In this document: piece after piece, positions 52,161 through 61,644 of the stretch
How positions within the stretch are numbered: position 1 is the stretch's first letter
Layout: every line of letters starts with the position of its first letter
Assembly (NCBI GenBank): GCA_023391375.1
Contig: JAEWBB010000011.1
Coordinates: 248,001 to 312,000 of the forward strand
DNA from: Pseudomonadota bacterium
Lineage (GTDB): Bacteria > Pseudomonadota > Alphaproteobacteria > Sphingomonadales > Sphingomonadaceae
DNA length: 64,000 nucleotides
Direction: 5' to 3'
Notes under the pieces: generated by a model
Database searches by the model: none
Seen by the model: only the letters and a program-made list of their open reading frames with translations
Told to the model about the DNA's origin: nothing
Translations under genes and position numbers: made by a program

Positions 52161-54572
52161 CTATCCGCGCTTCTTGTCTTCGGACAGCGCCTTGCGCACT
52201 GCTTCGGCAAGTTCCTGGACCGAAAACGGCTTGGGCAGAAAGGCGACATGTTCGATGTCGATCGACTTGCGCAACTGCTCTTCGGCGTAGCCGGACATGA
52301 ACAGGATCGGCATGTCGGCATAGGTCTTGCGCGCCTCGCGCACCATCGTCGGGCCATCCATCAGGGGCATGACGACGTCGCTGATCAGCAAGTCGACGGA
52401 AACGTCGGGATCCGCCAATCGATCGAGGGCCTCTTCCCCGTTGGTTGCCGTGACGACCTTGTAGCCGTGGCGGGTGAGCGCCCGTTCGGCCACCGTCCGG
52501 ACCATCGGCTCGTCCTCGACCAGCAGGACCGTCCCGGTGCCCCACAGTTCCTTGTCGCCGGCCTTGACCGGCACGGCCGCGGCGGCCGCTTCCTCGTCCT
52601 TCGTGACGACATGGATCGGCAGGTAGATGGTGAAGCGCGTCCCCTCGCCCACCTTGCTGTCGGCGAAGATGAAACCGCCCGACTGCTTGACGATGCCGTA
52701 GACCGTGGAAAGGCCGAGACCGGTTCCCTTGCCCACTTCCTTGGTGGTGAAGAAGGGCTCGAACACCTTGCCCAGTGTGCCGGCGGCGATGCCGGTCCCG
52801 GTGTCGGCGATCGACAGCGCGGTGTAATCGGCCACCGGCAGGATGTCCGACCCCAGGTCGGCGACCTGCGCCGCTTTCACCGAATAGGTCTGAATGGTGA
52901 GCGTGCCGCCGCCCTTCGACATCATCGCGTCTCGCGCGTTGACCGCGAGATTGACGATCACTTGCTCCAGCTGGCCAGGGTCGGCGCGGACCGGTGCCAG
53001 GTCGCGGCCATGCTTGACCACCAGCTGCACCGTCTCGCCGAGCAGGCGCTTCAGGAGGTGGGACACCTCGCTCACTACGTCGGGAAGCTGGAGGACCTGC
53101 GGGCGCAGCGTCTGCTGGCGGGAAAAAGCCAGCAGCTGACGGGTCAGGCCCGCGGCACGGTTCGAGTTCGACTTGATCTGCTGGATGTCGTCATAGTCGC
53201 TGTCGCCCGGCGTATGGCGCATCAGCATCAGGTCGCAGTGGCCGATAATCGCGGTCAGGATGTTGTTGAAGTCGTGCGCGACACCGCCGGCGAGCTGGCC
53301 GACCGCCTGCATCTTGGTCGCCTGCGCGACCTGCCGCTTCAGCTTGGCCTCCTCGCTATTGTCCTTGAGCAGGAGGAGGACGGCCGCTTCGCCGAGGTTG
53401 CGAAGGCCGGCGACCGTCATCGCCACCGGTTCTCCCGGCTGCTGGGTCAGGCGAACCGGCAGGTCGGTCGACATCGCCGGGCCGCGGGCGTGACGACGCA
53501 CGGTATCGGCCACCGCCGCCTTGTCTTCCTTCACGACCAGGTCGCCCGGATACGACGGCATGTCGACCGGTCCGAGGCCGCCCGCGGCGCGGAAGGCCTT
53601 GTTCACGGTAATGAACCGCCCGTCGCGGTCGACCAGCGCGAGGCCGATCGGCATCATCTCCAGCAGTGCCTGGATGTTCGCCGAGTGCGCGACACGCGCG
53701 CCGTCGTTGCAGTCGAACATCAAAATGGTGCCGCTCCCGCCTTCACTCGTCGGATCGAGCGGAACATGGACGGCCCGCAGCAAGTCGCCGTTCTCGCCTT
53801 CCGCCACGAGGCGAAGCCGGCCGTTGTCGAGCTCTTCCACCAGGCTCGAAAAGGCGATGTCCTGCCGCGAATGGGTGTCGTCGCTCAACGCGCGCATCGC
53901 GAACGGCGGGTTGGCGGCCAGCAGCTTTCCCTTGGAATCGACCAACGCCGCGAGCACACCTGCTGCCGCCAGCCGCTCGCCGGTCGCGCCGGCAATCCGC
54001 TTGGCGGCGATGGTCATCAGATCGGGGGCCGCGACCGCCATGACCCGCCACAACAGGCGGTCGCCGGCGGCGCCGGTCCGTGCGACGTCGATCGAAAATG
54101 TCTGCGATCCGCGCCGGACCGCCGTTGCGGATGCTTCCCCGTCGCGCGCGGCCAGACGGCGAAGGCGGTCACCGACCGGATCGCCGCTTTCGTCCACGCC
54201 GAGGTCGGCGATCCGGGGCTGCGTACCGAAGCGATCGGTACAGGCCTGGTTGGCCATCAGCATCTCGCCTGAAAGGTCGGTGAGGAATGCCGGGTCATTG
54301 ATCCGCGACAGAGCCGTCGCGGCCAGGCTCATGTCGGCGACCAAGGGCGGCGGGGCGATCGGCAGGCGATGCGCGCGGCGGTCGACCACGAAGGCCGAGA
54401 CCAGCATCGCCGCCAGCGCCGCGGCGAACAGGCCGCCCAACAGCGAGTCGCCAGCGATGAAGAACAGCAGTGCCCCGCTGGCGGCCACCGCCGCGACCAG
54501 CGCCGGGACGAGCCAGCGCCAGCCGCGGTCTAGCGGAACCTGGTCAAGCGAGGTCAGCTGCTGGTGAAGCAC
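52161..54572 (-). CDS. cckA: Cell-cycle hybrid histidine kinase CckA
   Basis: A membrane-bound hybrid kinase/phosphatase at the top of the CtrA relay. The 803 residues have two N-terminal membrane helices (LVPALVAAVAASGALLFFIA; GLFAAALAAMLVSAFVV), PAS-like domains (about 90-190, 195-290, 300-405), and the DHp domain with H433 (LAGGVAHDFNNIL). An HATPase domain and a C-terminal receiver (about 680-795, SVDLLISDVVMPLMDG) complete it. The GTG at 54572 is used, three bases after the M13 peptidase stop. ChpT, its partner, is encoded 11 kb away. Confidence 0.92.
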   Translation of the reverse strand: MLHQQLTSLDQVPLDRGWRWLVPALVAAVAASGALLFFIAGDSLLGGLFAAALAAMLVSAFVVDRRAHRLPIAPPPLVADMSLAATALSRINDPAFLTDLSGEMLMANQACTDRFGTQPRIADLGVDESGDPVGDRLRRLAARDGEASATAVRRGSQTFSIDVARTGAAGDRLLWRVMAVAAPDLMTIAAKRIAGATGERLAAAGVLAALVDSKGKLLAANPPFAMRALSDDTHSRQDIAFSSLVEELDNGRLRLVAEGENGDLLRAVHVPLDPTSEGGSGTILMFDCNDGARVAHSANIQALLEMMPIGLALVDRDGRFITVNKAFRAAGGLGPVDMPSYPGDLVVKEDKAAVADTVRRHARGPAMSTDLPVRLTQQPGEPVAMTVAGLRNLGEAAVLLLLKDNSEEAKLKRQVAQATKMQAVGQLAGGVAHDFNNILTAIIGHCDLMLMRHTPGDSDYDDIQQIKSNSNRAAGLTRQLLAFSRQQTLRPQVLQLPDVVSEVSHLLKRLLGETVQLVVKHGRDLAPVRADPGQLEQVIVNLAVNARDAMMSKGGGTLTIQTYSVKAAQVADLGSDILPVADYTALSIADTGTGIAAGTLGKVFEPFFTTKEVGKGTGLGLSTVYGIVKQSGGFIFADSKVGEGTRFTIYLPIHVVTKDEEAAAAAVPVKAGDKELWGTGTVLLVEDEPMVRTVAERALTRHGYKVVTATNGEEALDRLADPDVSVDLLISDVVMPLMDGPTMVREARKTYADMPILFMSGYAEEQLRKSIDIEHVAFLPKPFSVQELAEAVRKALSEDKKRG

Positions 54573-54575
54573 CCC

Positions 54576-56633
54576 TTACCAGATACGCACTCGCGCTTCC
54601 GGGGCAAGATAAAGCTTCTGGCTGGGTTGCGGTTTGAACGCCTCGTTCCACGGATCCATGTTGCGCACGATATCGGCACGATATTCCGACGGGGCGTGCG
54701 GGTCAGTCAGCAGCCGCTGCATCAGGTTGGCTTCGCGGTAGTTGCGGCGCCACACCTGCGCCCAGCCTAGATAGAAGCGCTCGGCACCAGTCGTGCCGTC
54801 GATCACCGGCGGCGCCTTGCCGCCAAGCGAGGCCAGGTAGGCGTCGTAAGCGGCGCTGAGACCGGCCAGGTCGGCGCTGTTCTCGCCCAGCGTCAGTTCG
54901 CCGTTCACATGCTTGCCCGGAAGCGGCTCGTAGGCGCTAAACTGGTCGGCCAACTGCTTCGAACGCGCCTTGAACGCAGCGATGTCGGCGTCCGTCCACC
55001 ATTGCGTCAGGCGGCCCTCGGTATCGAACTTGGAGCCCTGGTCGTCGAAGTGGTGACTCATCTCGTGACCGATGACCGCGCCGATGCCGCCATAGTTGAC
55101 CGCCGCGTCGGCGTGCGGATCGAAGAACGGCGGCTGCAGGATCGCCGCCGGGAAGGTGATCGCGACCAGCGTCGGGTTGGCCTGCGCATTCACCGTCATC
55201 GGGGTCATACCCCACTCCCAACGGTAAACCGGCTTGCCGAGCTTGTTCCGATTATAGTCGTACGCCCAGCGGTTGGCGCGCAGGGCATTGCCGAACGCGT
55301 CACCGGCCTTGATGTCTAGCGCGCCATAGTCGTTCCACTGCGACGGGTAGCCGATCCGCGGAGTGAAGGCGGCCAGCTTGGCCTTGGCCTTGACCTTGGT
55401 CTCCGGCGCCATCCATGCCAGCGCGTCGATCCGCTTGCCCATCGCGGCGATGATATTGCCAACCATTTCGTCCGCAGCCGCTTTCGCTTCGGGCGGGAAG
55501 TATTTCGCCACGTAAAGCTTCGACACGTCATCGGTCAGGACGCCGTTGGTGAAATCGACCGCGCGCTTCCAGCGATCGCGCTGCTGGGGCACACCCGACA
55601 GAATCGTGCTGTTGAAGCGGAAATTCTCCTGGTCGACCGCCGCAGGCAGGACAGAGGCGAACGCCCCGAGCGAACGGACCGTCAGCTGGTCGTCGAGCAC
55701 TTGGACCGGCGTCTTGGCGAGCAATGCCGCGATCGCCTTCACTGCGCTCGGCTGGGCGACGACGACCGTGTCGGTCGTCAGGCCGGTGGCCGCAAGGAAG
55801 CGGCCGAACGGGAAGCCGGGCGCCATCTTCTCGAGCTCGGCGACGGACATCTTGTTGTAGGTCTTGTCCGCATCGCGGCTTTCGGTACGCGTCCAGCTGG
55901 CCTTGGCGATCGCGGTCTCGAAATCGAGCACCGCCTTGGCGCGGGCCGCTGCGTTGGCCTCACCAGCCAGCGTCAGCATGTTGGCGAGGTGCGTGCCATA
56001 GGCGGCGCGGGCTTCGGCCAGCTTGGCATCGCTGCTCAGGTAATAGTCGCGGTCCGGCATGCCGAGGCCGGCCTGGCGAACGCTGACGGTGTAGCTGTTG
56101 GGGTCCTTCGCATCGGGGCTGACACCGATCCCCAGCGGCTGGGACACGCCGTTCTTCTTGGCCTCGGCCAACAGCGCGACATAGGCGTCGCGCGTTTTGG
56201 CGGCGCGAATCTGGGCCAGCCAAGGCTGGATCGGCGCCATCCCCTTGGCTTCGATGGCGGCCGTATCGAGGAAGGTCTTGTAGGCGATCCCGACCTTCGA
56301 GGTGCCGGCCGCGCTTTCCGCCTGCAGGATATCCTTGGTGCGCTGGTCCGACAGGTCCTGAAGCTGCTCGAACATGCCGAAGCTCGACTTGTCGGCAGGG
56401 ATCGGGGTGTTCGCAAGGTAGGTGCCGTTGGCATACTTGTAGAAGTCGTCGCCCGGTGCGACGCTGGTCGACATACCGGCCGAATCGAATCCGTATTCGC
56501 CGATCGAGGCCTTCGGCACCGCCGTCGCGGCAGCGACAACCGGCGCGTCGGCCGTGCTACCAGTGGTGGTGGTGGGGCCGGCGGCGCAACCGGCAAGGGC
56601 GGTCGTCGCCGCGAGGATGACGTGAAGACGCAT
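54576..56633 (-). CDS. M13 family metallopeptidase, lipoprotein
   Basis: A 685-residue neprilysin-type zinc peptidase. The N-terminus is a lipoprotein signal ending LAGC (cleavage before the Cys). Zinc ligands are in HEMSHHFD (His523, Glu524, His527) and ENSADLAGL. The NAYY-like substrate region and a C-terminal VRIW match the family. It would be anchored to a membrane facing the periplasm. The gap to smpB (56634-56760) holds no other feature. Confidence 0.92.
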   Translation of the reverse strand: MRLHVILAATTALAGCAAGPTTTTGSTADAPVVAAATAVPKASIGEYGFDSAGMSTSVAPGDDFYKYANGTYLANTPIPADKSSFGMFEQLQDLSDQRTKDILQAESAAGTSKVGIAYKTFLDTAAIEAKGMAPIQPWLAQIRAAKTRDAYVALLAEAKKNGVSQPLGIGVSPDAKDPNSYTVSVRQAGLGMPDRDYYLSSDAKLAEARAAYGTHLANMLTLAGEANAAARAKAVLDFETAIAKASWTRTESRDADKTYNKMSVAELEKMAPGFPFGRFLAATGLTTDTVVVAQPSAVKAIAALLAKTPVQVLDDQLTVRSLGAFASVLPAAVDQENFRFNSTILSGVPQQRDRWKRAVDFTNGVLTDDVSKLYVAKYFPPEAKAAADEMVGNIIAAMGKRIDALAWMAPETKVKAKAKLAAFTPRIGYPSQWNDYGALDIKAGDAFGNALRANRWAYDYNRNKLGKPVYRWEWGMTPMTVNAQANPTLVAITFPAAILQPPFFDPHADAAVNYGGIGAVIGHEMSHHFDDQGSKFDTEGRLTQWWTDADIAAFKARSKQLADQFSAYEPLPGKHVNGELTLGENSADLAGLSAAYDAYLASLGGKAPPVIDGTTGAERFYLGWAQVWRRNYREANLMQRLLTDPHAPSEYRADIVRNMDPWNEAFKPQPSQKLYLAPEARVRIW

Positions 56634-56760
56634 CGGACTTTTACTCCCTGAAAGAAAAGGACGCGACGACCGGGCGGCCGCGAAGAACCGCTCGACAGTG
56701 CCGCGCGCGCGGAACGGCGCAGTCAGGCTTCGATGAACGGCACTCCTCGCCCGACGAACG

Positions 56761-57246
56761 TCAGCCGCGATCGCGAAGCAGACGACCCTGTTCGCGCTTC
56801 CAGTCGCGCTGCTTGATCGTCTCGCGCTTGTCGTGGACTTTCTTGCCGCGGGCCAGCGCCAGTTCGACTTTCGCCTTGCCCTTGGTGTTGAAGTAGATCG
56901 ACAGCGGAACGAGTGTCAGCCCCTGCCGCTGGATGGCGCCGGTCAGCTTGTTGATTTGCCGCCGGTTGAGGAGCAGCCGGCGGGGCCGCCGCGGCTCGTG
57001 GGTGACGTAGCCGCTGTTCTTGTAGAGCGGGATGTTCGCATTGATCAGGAACACTTCTTCGCCCTCGACGGTGGCGTAGCTTTCCGCGATCGATCCCTCG
57101 CCGCCCCGCAGCGACTTCACCTCGGTCCCGACCAGCGCGATTCCGGCCTCGAATTTCTCTTCCACGAAATATTCGAAATAGGCGCGCCGGTTGTCGGCGA
57201 CGACCATGGTCTTGTCGAATTCCACGGGGCGGATGGGCGCTGCCAT
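56761..57246 (-). CDS. smpB: SsrA-binding protein SmpB
   Basis: SmpB pairs with tmRNA to rescue stalled ribosomes. The 161 residues contain VADNRRAYFEYFVEEKFEAG, GTEVKSLR and the basic C-terminal tail KKVHDKRETIKQRDWKREQG that enters the mRNA channel. It shares one base with the dapA stop. The tmRNA gene itself was not seen in the window. Confidence 0.96.
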   Translation of the reverse strand: MAAPIRPVEFDKTMVVADNRRAYFEYFVEEKFEAGIALVGTEVKSLRGGEGSIAESYATVEGEEVFLINANIPLYKNSGYVTHEPRRPRRLLLNRRQINKLTGAIQRQGLTLVPLSIYFNTKGKAKVELALARGKKVHDKRETIKQRDWKREQGRLLRDRG

Positions 57247-58118
57247 CAGATAAGCCCTGCATGCTCCAGCGCGGCGTCAACCGCGCGCTTCGAGGCGTCG
57301 GACGGCGGCGTCATCGGCGCGCGCAAGTCGACCGGGAAATCCTTGAACACCCGCGACACGGCATATTTGGCAGGCCCCGGCGAGGCGTCCGAGAACATGG
57401 CCGCATGGAGCGGCGTCAGCCGGTCCTGGAGGTCGAGCGCCCTCGCCTGGTCGCCGGCACGGATGGCGTCCTGGAAGTCGGCGCACAGCTTGGGCGCGAC
57501 GTTGGCGGTCACCGAGACGCAGCCGACGCCGCCCATGGCATTGAACCCCAGCGCCATGTCGTCATTCCCCGATAGCTGGACGAAATCGGTGCCGCAGGCG
57601 AGCCGCTGCAGCGCGACGCGGGCAAGATTGCCGGTCGCATCCTTCACGCCGATGACGGTGTCGAGTTTGGCCAGCTTGCCCATCGTTTCGACGGCGATGT
57701 CGGTGATGGTGCGTGCCGGCACGTTGTAGAGAACTACCGGAAAACCGATGTCGGCGATGGTCGAGAGGTGGAGATAAATGCCGTCCTGGTTCGGGCGGTT
57801 GTAGTAAGGCGGCACATGCAGCGCCGCGTCCGCACCGGCGTCTCGCGCCGCCTTGGTCAATTCCACCGCATGGGCCGTGTCGTTCGATCCGCAGCCGGCG
57901 AGGATCTTCACCCGGCCCGCCGAGACGTCGACCGCCGCTTCGATCAGCTGCCGGTGTTCTTCATTCGTCAGGGTCGATCCTTCGCCTGTCGTCCCGCAAG
58001 GGACGAGCGCGTGGCTGCCCTGCTCGATTTGCCAGGCAACGAAGTCTCGAAACATCGCAAGATCGACTCGTCCTGCCGCAAACGGCGTCACCAGCGCCGG
58101 AATCGATCCGAAAAACAT
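57246..58118 (-). CDS. dapA: 4-hydroxy-tetrahydrodipicolinate synthase
   Basis: DapA condenses pyruvate with aspartate semialdehyde, the first step of the diaminopimelate branch. The 290-residue TIM-barrel protein has the Schiff-base Lys159 (VIGVKDATGN), Tyr131 (VVLYNVPART) and the GTTGEGSTL loop. The ATG at 58118 (MFFGSIPALV) is the family start; the open frame upstream is not coding. It is paired with smpB. Confidence 0.95.
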   Translation of the reverse strand: MFFGSIPALVTPFAAGRVDLAMFRDFVAWQIEQGSHALVPCGTTGEGSTLTNEEHRQLIEAAVDVSAGRVKILAGCGSNDTAHAVELTKAARDAGADAALHVPPYYNRPNQDGIYLHLSTIADIGFPVVLYNVPARTITDIAVETMGKLAKLDTVIGVKDATGNLARVALQRLACGTDFVQLSGNDDMALGFNAMGGVGCVSVTANVAPKLCADFQDAIRAGDQARALDLQDRLTPLHAAMFSDASPGPAKYAVSRVFKDFPVDLRAPMTPPSDASKRAVDAALEHAGLI

Positions 58119-58185
58119 GCTTACGATCCTTCCTGCGGCGGGAAGCTCCCGTCGTTCAGCGCCTGATAAGGAGGGGGAGCGCACG

Positions 58186-60270
58186 ATGTCCAGCATGAGA
58201 AAACACGCCGCCTGGACATTGCTGTTCGCCACCACCGCCCTCCTCGCGCCTTCCGAGGCGTTCGCCCAGAAGAAGAGCAAGGTTTCGGTCACCTACAGCA
58301 CGAACCCGGCACCGGCGCCGGCGCCCACGCCTGCTCCCGCCCCTGCGCGCGTCACGCCGCCTGCCCAGCAGGTCTATGCGCCGTCGCATTTCAACTGGGG
58401 ATCGGTCCCTGTCACCACGGCCGCCGACGGTTGGATCGCCAACTGGCGCGCGCTGCGCCAGGGTGGCAACTACAGCTTCGCCACCTACGCCAGCTTCCTC
58501 AACTCCGCACCGGGTTTCCCGGGCGAGAGCAGTATGCGGGCGGCAGCGGAAAAGGCGATGCAGCCGGGCGAAAACCCGGCCCTGGTGACAAACTTCTTCC
58601 GTACGAAGCTACCGACAAGCGGAAACGGCTGGGCCCGGCTGGCCGATGCCCAGGCCGCCACCGGTCGCGGCGCCGACGCGCTGATCGCCGCGCGACGCGC
58701 CTGGGCCAGTGCGGACCTTCCCGCCAACGACGAGGTGCAGATCCTCTCGCGCTATGGTGCCAACCTTGTCGCCTCCGACCATGACCGGCGGATCGACGCG
58801 CTGCTGTTCGCCAAGCGGCCGAGCGATGCGGCTCGGCTCGCTTACCTGGCGACGCCCGCCCGCAAGGCCGGGTTCAATGCGCGCATCGCCCTCCAGTCCG
58901 GCGATAGCGCAGCCGAAACGGTCTATGCTGCCGCCGCGCCGACCGTCACCGCCGATGCCGGCCTGATGATGGACCGTGCGCGCTACTTGCGCGACCGCCG
59001 CGACGAAATATCGGCCCGCGCCCTGTTTGCCCGGCCTCACCGGTTCAGCACCGTTCCGGCCGATGCCGAGCGCTTTACCGAAATGATGCTGATCCTCGCC
59101 CGCGGCGCGGCCGCCGACGGCCGCTGGCAGCAGGCGTACGACATCGCCCACCAGACGGATGATGTCCTGGCCCCGGGAATCGATCCGCGCGACCAGCCCT
59201 ACGCCGTCCGCGACAACCTGACCTCGCTTGACTGGCTGGCCGGGACGACGGCGATCGGTCCGCTCGGGCGGCCCGCAGCGGCGGTTGCGTCGTTCGATTC
59301 CTATTCGAAGGCCGGGCGTTCGCTCCAGGTCGCGGCGAAGGGGCAATATTGGGCCAGTCAGGCGGCCGCCCGCGCCGGCAGGGCCGCCGAAGCCCGCGCC
59401 TTTCTGGAGCGGACGGCGGCCAGCCCCGACCAGTTCTACGGCCAGCTGGCCCTCGAACGGCTGGGCCGGGCGATGCCCGTTCCGTCGGCGCTCCCCAGCC
59501 TCATGGTCAGCGACGGCGACCGGGCCGCGTTTGCCCGCTCGCCTGTCGTCATGGCCTATCGCCGCATCCTGCAGGTCGGGACGCGATCCGAGCAGGCACT
59601 GTTCGTCCGTTCGCTCGCCGAAAGCCTCGACGATCACAAGTCGCGCATCATGGCGTCGGAGCTGGGATCGGCGACGGGCCGCATCGACCTGCCGGTCTGG
59701 GTCGCGCGGGCGGCGCGCAACGCGGGCGACAGCTTCTATTACCGCTCCGCCTTCCCGACGCTCAGCTATGCCCCGTCGGGCGGCCGGATCTGGAGCCTCA
59801 CCCATGGCATTTCGCGGCAGGAATCCAGCTTCGATCCCAGCGTGGTCAGCCACGCCAACGCCTATGGCCTGATGCAGATCGTGCCTTCGACCGGCGAAGA
59901 GCAGGCGGGCAAGATGGGCGTTGCCTTCGCTTCTTCACGCCTCGTCACCGATCCGGCGTTCAACGTGATGCTGGGCTCGGCCTACTTCCAGCGCCTGCTC
60001 GACCGTTGGGGTGGAAGCTACCCACTGGCAGTCGCCAGCTACAACGCCGGCGCAGGGAACGTGAACAAATGGGTCCGCAACTATGGCGACCCGCGCACGC
60101 CTGGCGTCGACATGCTCGGCTGGATCGAGAAAATCCCGTTCGAGGAGACCAAGGGCTACGTCCAGCGGGTGCTCGAGAACAGCGTCGTCTACGACACGAT
60201 GAACCCCAGCACGCCGGCAGGGCAGCGCCAGCTCACTTATTACCTCAACCGGGGCGCCGTTTCCGGCTAA
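58186..60270 (+). CDS. Soluble lytic transglycosylase (Slt family)
   Basis: A 694-residue periplasmic murein hydrolase. Following a signal peptide (LLFATTALLAPSEAFAQ) is a Pro/Ala repeat (NPAPAPAPTPAPAPA). A long helical superhelix (about 100-520) follows, then the SLT domain with catalytic Glu546 in SRQESSFDPSV and the NAYGLMQIVPST segment. It cleaves glycan strands forming anhydromuropeptides. AAGGAGGGGGA is an excellent ribosome binding site 7 bp before the ATG at 58186. Confidence 0.92.
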   Translation: MSSMRKHAAWTLLFATTALLAPSEAFAQKKSKVSVTYSTNPAPAPAPTPAPAPARVTPPAQQVYAPSHFNWGSVPVTTAADGWIANWRALRQGGNYSFATYASFLNSAPGFPGESSMRAAAEKAMQPGENPALVTNFFRTKLPTSGNGWARLADAQAATGRGADALIAARRAWASADLPANDEVQILSRYGANLVASDHDRRIDALLFAKRPSDAARLAYLATPARKAGFNARIALQSGDSAAETVYAAAAPTVTADAGLMMDRARYLRDRRDEISARALFARPHRFSTVPADAERFTEMMLILARGAAADGRWQQAYDIAHQTDDVLAPGIDPRDQPYAVRDNLTSLDWLAGTTAIGPLGRPAAAVASFDSYSKAGRSLQVAAKGQYWASQAAARAGRAAEARAFLERTAASPDQFYGQLALERLGRAMPVPSALPSLMVSDGDRAAFARSPVVMAYRRILQVGTRSEQALFVRSLAESLDDHKSRIMASELGSATGRIDLPVWVARAARNAGDSFYYRSAFPTLSYAPSGGRIWSLTHGISRQESSFDPSVVSHANAYGLMQIVPSTGEEQAGKMGVAFASSRLVTDPAFNVMLGSAYFQRLLDRWGGSYPLAVASYNAGAGNVNKWVRNYGDPRTPGVDMLGWIEKIPFEETKGYVQRVLENSVVYDTMNPSTPAGQRQLTYYLNRGAVSG

Positions 60271-60279
60271 GTCCGGCGC

Positions 60280-60768
60280 ATGAGTAACGAGCGGTTGATC
60301 ACCCCCGAGGGATTTCGCGCACTGCGGTCGGAATATGACCGGCTGTTCGGCGTCGATCGGCCGCAGCTGGTCGAGACGATCGCCTGGGCGGCATCGAACG
60401 GCGACCGATCGGAGAATGGCGACTATATCTACGGACGGAAGCGCCTGAGGGAGATCGACCGCAGGCTCGGCTACCTCGCCAAGGCGATGAAGGCGGCCAA
60501 GGTCGTCGATCCTGCCGCGCAGATCGCTCGCAGCGAAGTGCGCTTCGGGGCCACTGTCGAGCTCGCCGACGAAGACGATCATCGCCGAACGCTGACGCTG
60601 GTCGGGGAGGACGAGGCCGACGCGACGGGCGGGCGGATCAGCTGGAAAGCGCCGATCGCCCGCGCGCTGGTCGGTGCCAAGGTCGGGGACGAGCGGATTG
60701 TGCGCCTGCCCGCCGGGGAAAAGAGCTACGAGGTGATGGCCATCCGCTATCCGGAGGCGCAGCGCTAA
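60280..60768 (+). CDS. greB: Transcription elongation factor GreB
   Basis: GreB rescues backtracked RNA polymerase by stimulating transcript cleavage. The 162 residues contain ITPEGFRALRSEYDRL, the acidic tip region ASNGDRSENGDYIYGRKRLR of the coiled coil, and the FKBP-like C-domain ending VMAIRYPE. The tip and YIYGKKR-type motif favour GreB over GreA. It follows the transglycosylase by 9 bp. Confidence 0.93.
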   Translation: MSNERLITPEGFRALRSEYDRLFGVDRPQLVETIAWAASNGDRSENGDYIYGRKRLREIDRRLGYLAKAMKAAKVVDPAAQIARSEVRFGATVELADEDDHRRTLTLVGEDEADATGGRISWKAPIARALVGAKVGDERIVRLPAGEKSYEVMAIRYPEAQR

Positions 60769-61541
60769 CCGCGGCGGCGCGCCTGGAAATCGACGATTTC
60801 GGCGACCGTGGCCTCTTTCGGCGGTTCGACCGGGATCGCCTTGGCCAGCGCGTCGGCAACATGGGTCAGGGTGGCGATCTGGGCCGCCTGGATGTCCCCT
60901 GCGTCGATCACATTCCAAGGCGCCCAGCGCATGTTCGACGATTCGAAGACCTCGCCGAGGAGCGGCATATAGACATCGCGTTGCTCGAGGCGGCGCATCT
61001 CGCCTTCGTCGACCAGGTGGCGTAGCCAGGGATCCGCCAGCCGAGCCTCGAGCCGCTGGCGCTGGACGGCTTCGGAGACATGGAAGAACAGCTTCACCAG
61101 CACGGTGCCGTGATCGCGTTGTTGGGACTCGAACTCGTTGATCTCGTCGAGCATGCGGGTCCAAAGCTTGTCATCCGCGCGCCCTGCCTGCTTGAGGTCG
61201 AGTGCGCGGCTGTACCAGCTGCCGAGCGAAAGCCGGGTCTCGCCCGCACTCGGGAGGATTTCCCAAAACGGCGCGAACCAGTGGCGCTGGTCCTGCCCGA
61301 TGTCTTCGCGGCGGAAATGGCTGACGTTGAGGTGGAGCGGATCGAAACCGGCGGCGAGAGACTTGAGCGCGGCCCTGCGACCCGACCCGCTCCAGCCTTC
61401 GAAGATGACCAACGCGCGCTTGCCGTGGACGACCTGCGCGAGGTTGAGCGCAGCAATGCGCTGTTGCAGCGAAGCGAGCTCCGCAGCAGCATCCCCCTCG
61501 AACGGCGCCCCCCGTTCATAAGCGCTGAAATTGATCGGCAC
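60765..61541 (-). CDS. Polyphosphate kinase 2-like protein, probably catalytically inactive
   Basis: A 258-residue PPK2-fold protein. The Walker A position reads EGWSGSGRR (48-56), where active members have EGxDAAGKG; the essential Lys is absent. The Walker B/DRSWY position reads LSLGSWYSR (104-112), so its Asp-Arg is also missing. The lid region and the later EQRDVYMPLL and WNVIDAGD parts are retained. This suggests a polyphosphate- or nucleotide-binding protein rather than a kinase. Its stop interlocks with greB (CTAA). Confidence 0.75.
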   Translation of the reverse strand: MPINFSAYERGAPFEGDAAAELASLQQRIAALNLAQVVHGKRALVIFEGWSGSGRRAALKSLAAGFDPLHLNVSHFRREDIGQDQRHWFAPFWEILPSAGETRLSLGSWYSRALDLKQAGRADDKLWTRMLDEINEFESQQRDHGTVLVKLFFHVSEAVQRQRLEARLADPWLRHLVDEGEMRRLEQRDVYMPLLGEVFESSNMRWAPWNVIDAGDIQAAQIATLTHVADALAKAIPVEPPKEATVAEIVDFQARRRG

Positions 61542-61551
61542 GGCGCGATGG

Positions 61552-61566
61552 CTAACGGGAATTTAA
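61552..61566. promoter_or_regulatory. Weak CtrA-like site upstream of the PPK2-like gene
   Basis: CTAA-N7-TTAA has one mismatch from the CtrA consensus and lies 11 bp upstream of the PPK2-like start codon on the other strand. The surrounding 103-bp gap also has a short CCTCG/CGAGG hairpin after the upstream region. Both are low-confidence readings. Confidence 0.2.
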
Positions 61567-61644
61567 CAGGCCTGCAACCGATTAACCTCGTTTAGCCCGA
61601 GGCGACCGGCGCTTTGCCGTAACCCGTGATAAATTTGCCCGAAT

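Noticed and set aside
52248..54272. 674-residue plus-strand frame opposite cckA
   Set aside because: Antisense of cckA; Arg/Ala/His-rich with no domain.
58309..58350. Pro/Ala repeat in the transglycosylase N-terminus
   Set aside because: A short low-complexity linker common in periplasmic proteins, not a DNA repeat element.
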